From assembly GCA_040880585.1 (NCBI GenBank), contig JBBDID010000029.1:59757-123756 (forward strand): a DNA stretch of 64,000 nt. Reading direction: 5' to 3'. Numbering within the stretch: position 1 is the stretch's first letter; each line of letters starts with the position of its first letter. This document shows positions 50,913-60,337 of this stretch, one piece after another. The position numbers and the translations under genes are program-made. Under the pieces are notes generated by a model. The model was not told where the DNA came from. It searched no databases and worked only from the letters and a program-made list of their open reading frames with translations. The stretch is from Paracrocinitomix sp040880585 (GTDB lineage Bacteria > Bacteroidota > Bacteroidia > Flavobacteriales_D > Crocinitomicaceae).

Positions 50913-51866
50913 TTAATGAAGGCCCTTTGCAGCCAAATACCTTTCCGCATCCAGCGCTGCCATACAGCCGGTTCCGGCCGCAGTAACCGCTTGTCGATAA
51001 ACGTGATCAGCAGCATCTCCCGATACAAAAACGCCCTCTACATTCGTCTTGGTGGTTTCCGGCTGATTAATGATATAGCCCGTTTGATCCAAATCTAACC
51101 ACTCTTTAAAAATATCAGTGTTGGGCTTATGACCGATAGCCAAAAACACTCCTGTACACTGAATCCCTTGCGTTTCACCGGTTTTGTTATTTTTTACCCT
51201 AACCGAGGTGACTACCTGACCATCACCGATCACTTCATCCAATTCAGTATTGTACATGATTTCTATGTTCTCCATAGCTTTTACACGTTTCTCCATAATC
51301 ACAGACGCGCGAAACTCATCCCGGCGTACCAGCATAGTTACTTTTCTGCAAATGTTGGCCAGGTATCCGGCCTCTTCACAAGCAGAATCTCCCGCTCCCA
51401 CAATCACTACATCCTGACCTTTATAAAAGAAACCGTCACAAACTGCACAAGCAGAAACACCTCCGCCCAGTGCCAGGTATTTTTGTTCTGATTCCAAGCC
51501 TAAATATTTAGCAGAAGCTCCTGTTGAAATAATTACTGTATCGGCGTGAATTTCTTTTACATCTTCTACCCAAACCTTATGAACCGGTCCGCTAAAATCA
51601 ACTTTGGTAATCCATCCTGAACGTACATCTGTTCCAAAACGTTCTGCCTGTTTTTGAAACTTAATCATCATCTCAGGCCCTGTAATTCCATCCGGATACC
51701 CCGGGAAATTCTCTACGTCATTGGTAGTGGTCAATTGTCCTCCCGGTTGTAGTCCCTGATATAATACCGGATGCATATTTGCTCTTGCTGCGTAAATAGC
51801 AGCAGTATACCCTGCCGGTCCTGAACCGATAATCAAACATTTTACTTTTTCGATTTCTTCACTCAT
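50913..51866 (-). CDS. trxB: Thioredoxin reductase
   Basis: 317 residues from MSEEIEKVKCLIIGSGPAG; forty upstream codons in frame lie in the leader and were rejected. FAD site IIGSGPAGYTAA, redox pair CAVCDG (about 139-144), NADPH site VGAGDSACEEA and C-terminal GVFVSGDAADHVYRQ. It reduces thioredoxin with NADPH. Thioredoxin would supply electrons to the CysH enzyme at 9263. Standard length. Confidence 0.97.
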   Translation of the reverse strand: MSEEIEKVKCLIIGSGPAGYTAAIYAARANMHPVLYQGLQPGGQLTTTNDVENFPGYPDGITGPEMMIKFQKQAERFGTDVRSGWITKVDFSGPVHKVWVEDVKEIHADTVIISTGASAKYLGLESEQKYLALGGGVSACAVCDGFFYKGQDVVIVGAGDSACEEAGYLANICRKVTMLVRRDEFRASVIMEKRVKAMENIEIMYNTELDEVIGDGQVVTSVRVKNNKTGETQGIQCTGVFLAIGHKPNTDIFKEWLDLDQTGYIINQPETTKTNVEGVFVSGDAADHVYRQAVTAAGTGCMAALDAERYLAAKGLH

Positions 51867-52076
51867 GCTTAAAGTTTGGTGTTTTTCATTTTTTTTGGAT
51901 GGACAAATATAGTGGGTTTCTTCAACACTTTTATGATGAAAGTCATGAATTAAATCTATTTCGTGATGGTTTAAATCTATACCCATATTGAATAAGATTT
52001 TAAGATTGATGCCTTAGAATTTTTATTTTCAATATAAAGGCTGTATTTTTGCGCCGATTTAGACCTCCCTTCCATT

Positions 52077-53591
52077 ATGATAGACAAGAGTCTTTTTAAG
52101 AAAAAAGAATTATATCCATTTCAGAAAAAAGTTGTAGAACAGATTATAACGGACCTCTCTCAGGAAGGACCTAATTACAACTTGCTTTTCCAACTTCCTA
52201 CAGGTGGTGGAAAAACCGTTATCTTTTCGAATATTGCCAAAGAATATATCAAAAAGACGAAAAAAAAGGTATTGATTTTGACCCACCGTATTGAATTGTG
52301 TGTGCAAACTTCAAAACAATTGACGGCGCTGAATGTTGAGAATAAAGTAATCAACAGCCTGGTGAAAGAATTGGAAGATCAGGATAAGTATGAGTCTTTC
52401 ACGGCAATGGTAGAAACCTTGAACAACCGCTTGCAGGACGACAGTGAATTCATCAAAAATGTAGGTCTGGTAATCGTAGATGAAGCGCATAACAATTCCT
52501 TCAGAAAAATTTTCCAATACTTTGAAAATGTAAACATCCTGGGAGTGACGGCTACGCCGCTTAGTTCAAATAAAGCATTGCCGCTAAAGGATAATTATGA
52601 TAAATTAATTGTTGGTAATAGCATCAAATCGCTGATTGAAAACAGTTACCTGTCTAATGCTGAGACTTACACCTATGATGTTAATTTACATGGCTTGAAA
52701 ATAGGAGTAAACGGAGATTTTACAGTCAGCTCTTCAGACAAAGTGTACAGCAATTATTTTATGCAGGAGAAACTCTTGTTTGCCTATGAAGAGGTAGCTG
52801 TAGGAAAGAAAACGTTGATTTTTAATTCCGGTATTGAGTCAAGCCGTTCTGTATACGAACTATTCAAGAAACACAATTATAAAGTCAGACACCTGGACAG
52901 TACTTTCAGCGACACGGATCGTAAAGATATTTTGAAGTGGTTCAAAGAGACAAAAGGAGCGGTATTAACTTCTGTAGGGATTCTTACCACCGGATTTGAT
53001 GAACCTACTGTAGAATCGATTATTCTCAACAGGGCAACGCGTTCACTAACCTTGTATCATCAGATGATCGGGAGGGGATCTCGAAAACTGAAAAATAAAA
53101 GTACTTTTCAGGTAATAGATCTTGGAAATAATGTTCGCCGTTTTGGTTATTGGCAGGAATATATTGATTGGCAAGATGCCTTTAATTATCCGGATCGATT
53201 TTTGGAAGCGCGTTTAAGCGAAGAAGATGATGTTTTATTTGAAGCGGATTATGAGCTGTCAAAATCGCTAAAAGATAGAATAAAAGACCCTTCTAAACTG
53301 GAAACATTTTCTATGAAAGAGGTGTATGATCAATGCATAGGAGAAGGCAAAAAAGGAAAAGAAGCAGTTGATATTTCGTTGGAAAATCACTTTGCGGTAG
53401 TGGCAGAAAATTCAGAAGATATGTTTGATGGATTGCTGCTATTGGAAGATTTACAGGATGATATCGAAAGGAGATTAAAGCATTACACCAAATGCATCAC
53501 AAAAGCCACAGATAATTACCTGAACTGGCTCAAAGAAACCTATAATCGACAACTTTCACAACGCATCAGGGCTGAGTTAGACGCTGAGTAA
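52077..53591 (+). CDS. DEAD/DEAH-box superfamily 2 helicase
   Basis: 504 residues. Q/I motif LPTGGGKTVIFSN (about 40-52), Ia LTHRIELC, DEAH (VIVDEAHNNS), GVTATPLSS, and the C-terminal IV-VI motifs ending MIGRGSRKLKNKS. The C-terminal tail (about 400-504) is helical. It resembles SSL2/type III-restriction-like helicases found alone in Bacteroidota. The substrate is unknown. A TATTTTTG promoter element lies at 52044-52051. Confidence 0.9.
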   Translation: MIDKSLFKKKELYPFQKKVVEQIITDLSQEGPNYNLLFQLPTGGGKTVIFSNIAKEYIKKTKKKVLILTHRIELCVQTSKQLTALNVENKVINSLVKELEDQDKYESFTAMVETLNNRLQDDSEFIKNVGLVIVDEAHNNSFRKIFQYFENVNILGVTATPLSSNKALPLKDNYDKLIVGNSIKSLIENSYLSNAETYTYDVNLHGLKIGVNGDFTVSSSDKVYSNYFMQEKLLFAYEEVAVGKKTLIFNSGIESSRSVYELFKKHNYKVRHLDSTFSDTDRKDILKWFKETKGAVLTSVGILTTGFDEPTVESIILNRATRSLTLYHQMIGRGSRKLKNKSTFQVIDLGNNVRRFGYWQEYIDWQDAFNYPDRFLEARLSEEDDVLFEADYELSKSLKDRIKDPSKLETFSMKEVYDQCIGEGKKGKEAVDISLENHFAVVAENSEDMFDGLLLLEDLQDDIERRLKHYTKCITKATDNYLNWLKETYNRQLSQRIRAELDAE

Positions 53592-53611
53592 GGGGATACC
53601 CCCACTTTTTT

Positions 53612-53727
53612 ATTCGATATTCAAAAAATAAATAAATGAATAACGAACAAGGAATGTCGAACTCTGAATTACGAAGAAAAAAATTCAACATTCAACATTC
53701 GGCGTTCGACATTCGATATTCAAAAAA
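53612..53727. repeat. ATTC-rich direct repeats (relatives of the dispersed family)
   Basis: ATTCGATATTCAAAAAA occurs at 53612 and 53711, 99 bp apart. Between them is TTCAACATTCGGCGTTCGAC, a relative of the segment in the 8.5, 13.0 and 19.0 kb repeats. The rest of the gap up to 53900 holds no recognisable feature besides the ribosome-binding site below. Confidence 0.6.
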
Positions 53728-53885
53728 AAACGCTGAACAGGTAAGGAAGTAAGTTGCCACACGAAAACCACTCCCCATAATTTTGGACTTGACTCAAAAC
53801 ACCCCATTTGCTCCATCTCCTTTATAGTCAATTTATTATGCGTGCATAGCCAACCTCGGCATATTTTTTGTCGTCTTATACTATG

Positions 53886-53900
53886 AAAGGAGGATGAATC
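53886..53900 (+). promoter_or_regulatory. Strong Shine-Dalgarno of the 53901 gene
   Basis: AAAGGAGGA (53886-53894), 6 nt before the ATG. Most genes in this window have no clear Shine-Dalgarno, so this one stands out. Confidence 0.6.
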
Positions 53901-54245
53901 ATGAATATTAAAGAAAGAATAACAGCAGTTTATATCATGCAGCGATTTGTACGAATGAGTCGCGTGTTGTTACCCCTTTATATTGACCTGATCAATAAGA
54001 GAAAACTCTCTTCTTCAGAAAAGGAAAAAATGCGGGGGATCAAAAACATCTATGAAAATTTTGAAGCAAATCCTTCAGCATCTGTACACCTGATCAATTC
54101 AGATATTCTCAAATTGATTCAGAGCGTATATGATTGGGTAGTTTCAAAAAAGGGACAAGACCCTGAAAGTTTTCATACCTACAACGAGTTCATCAAAGAA
54201 AGTGATCGTTTGATAGCAACCTGGGATCACCAATTACTCAATTAA
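53901..54245 (+). CDS. Small helical cytoplasmic protein, unknown
   Basis: 114 residues, mostly helical, without signal or membrane segment. Basic N-terminal half (KERITAVYIMQRFVRMSRVL, INKRKLSSSEKEKMRG). No family was recognised. The strong ribosome-binding site suggests high translation. It ends 7 bp from the convergent sugar transferase gene. Confidence 0.7.
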   Translation: MNIKERITAVYIMQRFVRMSRVLLPLYIDLINKRKLSSSEKEKMRGIKNIYENFEANPSASVHLINSDILKLIQSVYDWVVSKKGQDPESFHTYNEFIKESDRLIATWDHQLLN

Positions 54246-54251
54246 TCAGAT

Positions 54252-55646
54252 TTATTTACCGCTACCTTTAAAAACGGTAGCAATGGTATAGAACATGATC
54301 TTGAAATCCAAAGCCAGAGACATGTTACGAATGTACAAGAGATCGTATTTCATGCGTTGTATCATCTGTTCTACATTCTCGGCATAACCAAACTTTACCT
54401 GCCCCCAGGAAGTAATTCCCGGACGAACTTTGTGTAAGAAAAGATACTGGGGATCTTGTTCACTGATCAAATCAATGTAATATTGCCGTTCCGGGCGAGG
54501 GCCTACCAAAGACATATCGCCCACTAAAACATTCCAAAACTGGGGAAATTCATCCAAACGGCTTTTGCGAAGAAATTTTCCGATTTTGGTGATTCTTTCA
54601 TCATTGGAACTGGATAATTGCGGACCATCTTTCTCAGCATGTAAAACCATAGTTCTGAACTTAATAATTTTAAATTTTTTACCCTTTTTCCCTACCCGTT
54701 CCTGTTTAAAAAAGACCGGTCCTTTAGAAGTGGTTTTTACTAAAATAGCGAGAACAATATAGAGGGGGATCAAGGCAATCAATGCGATTGCAGAAACAGC
54801 TAGGTCAATAATGCGTTTGGTAGAAAATTGCCAATCCGGCATAACACTGGGGGTAATGTTTAGCAATAGCGCTCCAAATACGCTGCTCATCTGCACTTGC
54901 CCTACTAAAATATCATAGGCATCCGGAATGGTACTGATCTTTACGTCATAAGCCGATAAACTGGATAAGATTCCTTTTAACCGCTCGTGATCTGAGCTTT
55001 CTAAAGCAATAATTACCTCTTCCACCTCGTAATTCCGCATGATCTCATGGATATCGTCAATATGTCCTAAATACTCCATCTGTTTTGCCAGCTTGTGGTC
55101 ATTTCCATTGATGTTGACAAATCCAATGAACCGGTATCCGGGATTTTGTTTCAGGCTTTTAATATCTTCGTACACCTCTATGGCTTTATCACTTCCGCCA
55201 ATCATAATCGTATTAAATCCTATTTTCCCCTGATGGATTTTTTTGACGTGAATGGTGGTGAAAATGATTCGGGGAATAAGGGTAATGAAAAAATGCAATC
55301 CTAAAAAAACAAGAAACAAGGTATAGAATTGAGTATAATTATTGACATAATCGTTGAGTAAGAAAGCAAAAAAGATAAAAATCCCTCCGATCAATGTGCC
55401 AAACAAGGTTTGTTTAATGGTTTTCAGGCGGTAGTTTCGCTTAATATTGTGGTAGGTACCTTGAATGGTATACAGCAGCAACCAAAAAAAGGGAAGAATA
55501 AGCAATCCCCGATAAAAATTACCTTTAAAAACCAGTTCTTTATTTTCAAGAGTTTCTAATCGATACAGGTAAAATAAAAACCAAACCAGAGCGGCGGTAA
55601 GCAGATCAATGAAGGCATATAATATAGCTCTGGATTTCAACGTCAT
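54252..55646 (-). CDS. Polyprenyl glycosylphosphotransferase (WbaP/CpsE-like)
   Basis: 464 residues. Five N-terminal membrane segments (about 8-130, with a further one near 280-305), a CoA-binding-like middle domain (IMIGGSDKAIEVYEDIKSL) and the C-terminal bacterial sugar transferase domain: FKQERVGKKGKKFKIIKFRTMV, KIGKFLRKSRLDEFPQFWNVL, GDMSLVGPRPERQYYI and KVRPGITSWGQV. It starts exopolysaccharide or glycan assembly by moving a sugar phosphate to undecaprenyl phosphate. Its ATG overlaps the lipoprotein gene stop by 4 nt. Confidence 0.95.
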   Translation of the reverse strand: MTLKSRAILYAFIDLLTAALVWFLFYLYRLETLENKELVFKGNFYRGLLILPFFWLLLYTIQGTYHNIKRNYRLKTIKQTLFGTLIGGIFIFFAFLLNDYVNNYTQFYTLFLVFLGLHFFITLIPRIIFTTIHVKKIHQGKIGFNTIMIGGSDKAIEVYEDIKSLKQNPGYRFIGFVNINGNDHKLAKQMEYLGHIDDIHEIMRNYEVEEVIIALESSDHERLKGILSSLSAYDVKISTIPDAYDILVGQVQMSSVFGALLLNITPSVMPDWQFSTKRIIDLAVSAIALIALIPLYIVLAILVKTTSKGPVFFKQERVGKKGKKFKIIKFRTMVLHAEKDGPQLSSSNDERITKIGKFLRKSRLDEFPQFWNVLVGDMSLVGPRPERQYYIDLISEQDPQYLFLHKVRPGITSWGQVKFGYAENVEQMIQRMKYDLLYIRNMSLALDFKIMFYTIATVFKGSGK

Positions 55647-56515
55647 TCGTATCGTATTACCTTTATGTTATCCAGATAAATGACAGCCTCACTATTTTCT
55701 GCATCCAGTATACTGATGAGGTAGATTTCAAAACTTGTTGCGTTGATTTCAGAACTCACATCATCTTTCAGGTTGATATGGATTTTTTTCCATTTCATCT
55801 CTTCAGTAGGCTGAGAGTTCATGATAACCAGGGGAGTATGTTCAGCGCTTCCTCCCGAATTTTGAGCGACCACCCCCAGAGCAATTGAATTATTGTTCAT
55901 ATAATCAATTTCAACATATACATCTTCTGATTTAGGAAGCTTTAAATTGGCAGAGGTGACGGCTTTGAAAAGACTATCCAATTGATTTAAATAGACCGCA
56001 CCACAATGATTTCCATATTTTACAATATCGGGATACATACTTTTATCAATGGTTACCATAGCCGTGTCAGACTCATAGGTTTTGTTAAAATCAATCCCTA
56101 CATCTTCAAAATCTTCTAATAATTCAAATTGAATATTAGACTTATAAGAAATCACCGGTGAAATAGATACCTCTTCATTCTTCACCAAATGAATAGAAGC
56201 ATCATAGCGTTCATAAAAAGGATAGCGGGTACGAGTAGCTGAAATGCCGTTTACTTTTATTCCTGCGTAGATCGTAAAATCATGCGTGCCCTCGGCTAAA
56301 ACCGGAATTCTGGCGGGTAATTCAAAAACTCCCAACGCCTGATTATCCATATACACCCAAGCATCTGTTATGTTGTCTGAGTTTTCTCCTTCAGTCACTT
56401 CATTTGTGCTCAGTTCAATATCCTCAATAACTAACCATGATGGAGTGGTGTCATCCTTCTTACAGCTGACATGGAGCAATAATAAAAAAAAGTTGAGCCA
56501 GTAAATTTTTTTCAT
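55643..56515 (-). CDS. Lipoprotein of a surface-polysaccharide group, unknown
   Basis: 290 residues from MKKIYWLNFFLLLLHVSC (lipobox VSC). The mature part is beta-rich with Ig-like strands (WLVIEDIELSTNEVTEGENS) and ends EAVIYLDNIKVIRY. No family was recognised. It lies between the MocA-type oxidoreductase and the sugar transferase, overlapping the latter by 4 nt. Confidence 0.7.
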   Translation of the reverse strand: MKKIYWLNFFLLLLHVSCKKDDTTPSWLVIEDIELSTNEVTEGENSDNITDAWVYMDNQALGVFELPARIPVLAEGTHDFTIYAGIKVNGISATRTRYPFYERYDASIHLVKNEEVSISPVISYKSNIQFELLEDFEDVGIDFNKTYESDTAMVTIDKSMYPDIVKYGNHCGAVYLNQLDSLFKAVTSANLKLPKSEDVYVEIDYMNNNSIALGVVAQNSGGSAEHTPLVIMNSQPTEEMKWKKIHINLKDDVSSEINATSFEIYLISILDAENSEAVIYLDNIKVIRYE

Positions 56516-56554
56516 CCTGGAATATTGAATCAATAAATGGAACGCAAAAAAAAG

Positions 56555-57553
56555 CTAAATATTTTCTTTTATCAAGCTGCCGTTCAATTTTAATTCTTCC
56601 ATAATTCGGTGAGCTACTTCTAATGCCAGTAATCCATCAGCAATAGTGACAATGGGATCGGTATCATTTTCAATACTTTGAGCAAAACTTTCCAGCTCTT
56701 CAAGAATAGCATTAGAGGCTTTTACTTCAGGTTTAAAAATTTCAATTTTTTTCTTGGGCTTGCCTTCTCCTAAATCAAAAACAATATCAAAAGGATCGGG
56801 TTCTCCTGTTACCGGAGTCATTTTTACGATCTCTGCAGATTTCTCCAGAAAGTCGACTGAAATGTAGGCGTCTTTTTGGAAAAAGCGAGTTTTACGCATG
56901 TTTTTGAGCGATATTCTTGAAGCCGTTAAGTTGGCCACACATCCATTTTCAAATTCAATTCTCGCATTGGCGATATCAGGTGATTCGCTGACTACCGCAA
57001 CGCCAGAGGCTGATATGCGTTTTACCTTTGAGTTGACGCAACTGAGAATAACGTCCAGATCATGGATCATTAAGTCCAAAATTACCGGCACATCTGTTCC
57101 TCTGGGGTTATAATGCGCCAGGCGGTGCGATTCAATAAATAAAGGATAATTCAAAAAAGGACGTGCATACTTAAAGGCCGGATTGAAACGCTCAACATGT
57201 CCCACCTGAACTTTTACCCGGTGTTTTTCGGCGAGTTCTTTTAATAATTTCGCCTCTTCTATAGTTTCAGTAACCGGTTTCTCAATAAAAACGTGCTTTC
57301 CTTTTGTTATTGCTTTCTCTGCAATTTCATAATGAGAGAGGGTAGGGGTTACTATATCCACACAATCCACGGCATCAATCAAATCCAACATATCCGTAAA
57401 TCGCCGGATGTTAAATTCCTTTTCAGCAAAATTGGCATGCTCGTCATGCGGATCATAAAACCCCACAAATTCATAGCTTTTGCTAAGCTCAAGGATAAGT
57501 TTTGCATGTATTTTTCCCAAGTGGCCAAGACCGAAAAGTCCAATTTTAAGCAT
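56555..57553 (-). CDS. Gfo/Idh/MocA-family oxidoreductase
   Basis: 332 residues. N-terminal Rossmann motif GLFGLGHLGKIHA, then DIVTPTLSHYEIAEKAI, and the EKP motif HVFIEKPVTET (about 90-100). The C-terminal domain has the usual alpha/beta fold. It oxidises or reduces a sugar or sugar nucleotide, here probably for polysaccharide synthesis since it precedes the glycosylphosphotransferase on the same strand. Confidence 0.92.
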   Translation of the reverse strand: MLKIGLFGLGHLGKIHAKLILELSKSYEFVGFYDPHDEHANFAEKEFNIRRFTDMLDLIDAVDCVDIVTPTLSHYEIAEKAITKGKHVFIEKPVTETIEEAKLLKELAEKHRVKVQVGHVERFNPAFKYARPFLNYPLFIESHRLAHYNPRGTDVPVILDLMIHDLDVILSCVNSKVKRISASGVAVVSESPDIANARIEFENGCVANLTASRISLKNMRKTRFFQKDAYISVDFLEKSAEIVKMTPVTGEPDPFDIVFDLGEGKPKKKIEIFKPEVKASNAILEELESFAQSIENDTDPIVTIADGLLALEVAHRIMEELKLNGSLIKENI

Positions 57554-57668
57554 ACGTCATTAATTTTGTCAAAGGTATTTCATTTTCATTAAATCGGGCG
57601 CAGAATCTCATTAAAACCTGAGATTGAATGTCAGAATTGCGCTTTTATGAGATGCGACTAAAAAGTTG

Positions 57669-57676
57669 TAACTTTG
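57669..57676 (+). promoter_or_regulatory. -7 element of the exonuclease gene
   Basis: TAACTTTG matches TAnnTTTG, 18 nt before the ATG at 57695. It rules out the longer frame starting at 57674. Confidence 0.6.
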
Positions 57677-57694
57677 CGTACACTATTACTTTCT

Positions 57695-58906
57695 ATGAAA
57701 AATCTGATCTTAATTATTGCTTGTTTTTCCTTTGTTTCTGCAAAATCACAAACTACTGAAACCTTTAGCGTAATGGCTTATAATCTCTTGAAATTTCCAC
57801 AAGAAAATTCGGGAAGAGTCTCAGATTTAAAAATTGTATTGCAAGAAGCTTTACCGGATATTTTAATGGTGTGTGAGCTCACCTCCGCTTCCGGTGCAAA
57901 CGCCGTTTTATCAGACGCTTTAAATCAGGATGGGATTACTTATTATGAAAAGTCAGTGTATGTACCTGGAACGGATACCGAAAACATGCTGTATTACAAC
58001 AGCAATAAATTTGGTTTAAAAGAGCAGCATGAGATCAGCACCAGTTTAAGAGACATCAATGAGTATGTGTTGTATTATAAAAGTGATGATATCGCCACGA
58101 CGACGGATACGACTTTTTTTTATGTCTACGTTTGCCATTTAAAGGCCGGTTCAACAGCATCTGATATAACATGGAGAGATGAGATCGCTACAAGTCTGAA
58201 ACAATACATGGCTAACCGGGGTCCTTTGGAAAATGTGTTGATTGGGGGGGATTTTAATTTATATGGATCTTCAGAGCCGAGCTGGAATACCCTGTTGAAT
58301 GGAGAGGGAATCACCATGCTTGATCCCATCAGTACGTCCGGAGAATGGCATGATGACTGGGGATATGCAGATGTGCATACACAATCTACCCGAACGGTTT
58401 CTGTTGATAATGGTGCCAGCGGGGGACTGGATGACCGTTTTGACTTTATTTTTATATCGCCGGATTTGCAGAACTGGGGACATCAGGCAAAGTATGTTGA
58501 TGGAACTTACTGGGCTTACGGACAAGACGGAAATCATTTCAACGACAGTTTAACAGATGCTCCAACAAACACCTCCTTATCGTGGACAGTGATTCAGGCA
58601 CTTTATGATATGTCAGACCATTTACCGGTGTATTTGGAGATAGAAGTGCAGAAAACTTATAATGGTGTTGAAGATGCGGCGAATGGCGTGAGTGCTTTTT
58701 ACAATCCGAAAAACAAAAGTGTTCAATTCTCATTTGAACTAGCGATCAATTGGAGTAGGCAAGTAATGGTTTATGATTTGAGTGGGAAGGTGGTTCAACA
58801 AGGACTGTTATCTGATGATAATCGAATTTCGGTGAATTCACTTGAAAACGGCATCTATATATTGAAAGCGCATGAGTTGAACTTTGTTCTTAAGTTTGTG
58901 AAGTGA
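57695..58906 (+). CDS. Secreted endonuclease/exonuclease/phosphatase with T9SS domain
   Basis: 403 residues. Signal peptide ends near AKSQ. The EEP domain (about 25-315) carries MAYNLLKF, LMVCELTS, GGDFNLYG (metal and catalytic Asp/Asn) and SDHLPVYLEI (catalytic Asp-His). The last 75 residues form a type A T9SS sorting domain (QVMVYDLSGKVVQQG...NGIYILKAHE). It should be exported to the cell surface or medium and cut nucleic acids or phosphodiesters there. The extracellular DNase neighbour is 74 bp downstream. Confidence 0.9.
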   Translation: MKNLILIIACFSFVSAKSQTTETFSVMAYNLLKFPQENSGRVSDLKIVLQEALPDILMVCELTSASGANAVLSDALNQDGITYYEKSVYVPGTDTENMLYYNSNKFGLKEQHEISTSLRDINEYVLYYKSDDIATTTDTTFFYVYVCHLKAGSTASDITWRDEIATSLKQYMANRGPLENVLIGGDFNLYGSSEPSWNTLLNGEGITMLDPISTSGEWHDDWGYADVHTQSTRTVSVDNGASGGLDDRFDFIFISPDLQNWGHQAKYVDGTYWAYGQDGNHFNDSLTDAPTNTSLSWTVIQALYDMSDHLPVYLEIEVQKTYNGVEDAANGVSAFYNPKNKSVQFSFELAINWSRQVMVYDLSGKVVQQGLLSDDNRISVNSLENGIYILKAHELNFVLKFVK

Positions 58907-58979
58907 ACTTTTACACCTAGAAATTTAATATTTTCATAAGGAATATGAGCGTAATAGCTAATTTTGTAAAAAGTATTAA

Positions 58980-60230
58980 ATGAGAATTCTTTTTATTTTT
59001 TTCATCATCATCTCTTTCTTGTGTAACGGTCAAGTACAAAATCTGAAAATTGAAGTACTTAATCAGCGGTTAGATTCAATTGAGAAGTTGAAGCAGGAGA
59101 TTTTGGTCAATTTAGAAGGACTGAAATTGGAATGGATTCAAGGTGAAATCAAAAAGGTAGGAGTCCCAAAAAGTAATGAGGCCTTTGAAATAGTAAATCA
59201 CTCAGCCTATTCTTTAAGTTATAATGAAGAACATGAACAAGCTGACTGGGTCATGCATGTTATTTTACCTGATATAATTTATGGAAATATCTCCAGGACA
59301 AATGATTTTCGAGTAGATAGTTTGATAAAGTCAGGGTCTACTGAAGAGAAAGATTACTTTTTGAAAAAACTAAAATCAGATGGCGAAACGTATACGTATG
59401 ACGGCTTCGGATTTGACCGTGGACATCTTGCACCTTCTGCAGATTTCAGGTGGAGCCAAAAGGCACTTTCTGAAAGTTATTATTACTCGAACATGTCCCC
59501 TCAAATTTCAGATTTCAACAGGTTGAAATGGGCAGAATTAGAGAGTTGGATGCGTGACTATGTGATTGTAAACAATACGCACCTTGTGATTGTTACTGCC
59601 CCGATATTGAATAAGAATTTGCCTAAAATTGAGAGAAGTGTGAACGGTGTTTCTATTCCGGAACACTTTGTAAAAGCAGCCATTGACGTCAAAAATAATA
59701 GAGGTATTGGCTTTATCCTACGGCACGAAAAAATCGAATTACCTCTTGAGTCGTTTGCCGTATCAATTGATAGTGTGGAGTCTGTTTTGGGCTTCGATTT
59801 TTTTTCAGGACTGGATGATGAGAAGGAGGAAAAAATTGAATCTTCTTTTGACTACAAACATTGGTTGCCAGGAGGCGAAAAAGGTGATATTTTGGCCATA
59901 GAACAGAAAAGACTTCCCAAAAAAGCATTAAGCACCTACGGTATTCATGTCTTTGTAAATGATGGAAAAAAACATGTGGTTTGTGGAACAGTTGTAAGCA
60001 CAAAAAAACACGATAAAGGACACGTATTCATTGATCTTGATAAGAAATTCCCAAATCAAGTATTCTCTGTTTCAATATTTGAATCCAATATTACGAATTT
60101 TGACTACAAACCTGAGATTTACCTTAAGGATAAAGAAGTTTGTTTCACCGGAGAAATTGGTGAGTACAACGGCACGCCAAATATGGTCATAGACAATGGT
60201 AAACAAATCAAACTTTTGGAAGACCACTGA
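58980..60230 (+). CDS. Secreted DNA/RNA non-specific endonuclease with C-terminal OB-like domain
   Basis: 416 residues. Signal peptide ends near CNGQ. A helical segment (about 25-60) is followed by the NUC domain with the catalytic motif DRGHLAPSADF (about 148-158) and NMSPQISDFNRLKWAELE. A separate C-terminal part (about 320-416; HVVCGTVVSTKK, DKEVCFTGEIGEYNGTPNMV) resembles the OB-like beta domain often fused to nucleases. Together with the preceding gene it suggests extracellular nucleic acid scavenging. A TAATTTTG element lies at 58959-58966. Confidence 0.9.
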   Translation: MRILFIFFIIISFLCNGQVQNLKIEVLNQRLDSIEKLKQEILVNLEGLKLEWIQGEIKKVGVPKSNEAFEIVNHSAYSLSYNEEHEQADWVMHVILPDIIYGNISRTNDFRVDSLIKSGSTEEKDYFLKKLKSDGETYTYDGFGFDRGHLAPSADFRWSQKALSESYYYSNMSPQISDFNRLKWAELESWMRDYVIVNNTHLVIVTAPILNKNLPKIERSVNGVSIPEHFVKAAIDVKNNRGIGFILRHEKIELPLESFAVSIDSVESVLGFDFFSGLDDEKEEKIESSFDYKHWLPGGEKGDILAIEQKRLPKKALSTYGIHVFVNDGKKHVVCGTVVSTKKHDKGHVFIDLDKKFPNQVFSVSIFESNITNFDYKPEIYLKDKEVCFTGEIGEYNGTPNMVIDNGKQIKLLEDH

Positions 60231-60310
60231 TCTCTCACTCGTTTAATTTTTATGATTTTTATCATATAAATATTAATATTCGTTTTAATTAACTTGAATA
60301 AAAATTAGTT

Positions 60311-60318
60311 TATGTTTG
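60311..60318 (+). promoter_or_regulatory. -7 element of the large adhesin gene
   Basis: TATGTTTG matches TAnnTTTG, 19 nt before the ATG at 60338. ACTTGAAT about 18 bp upstream gives a plausible -33. Confidence 0.55.
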
Positions 60319-60337
60319 CATTAACTAAAAAATAATT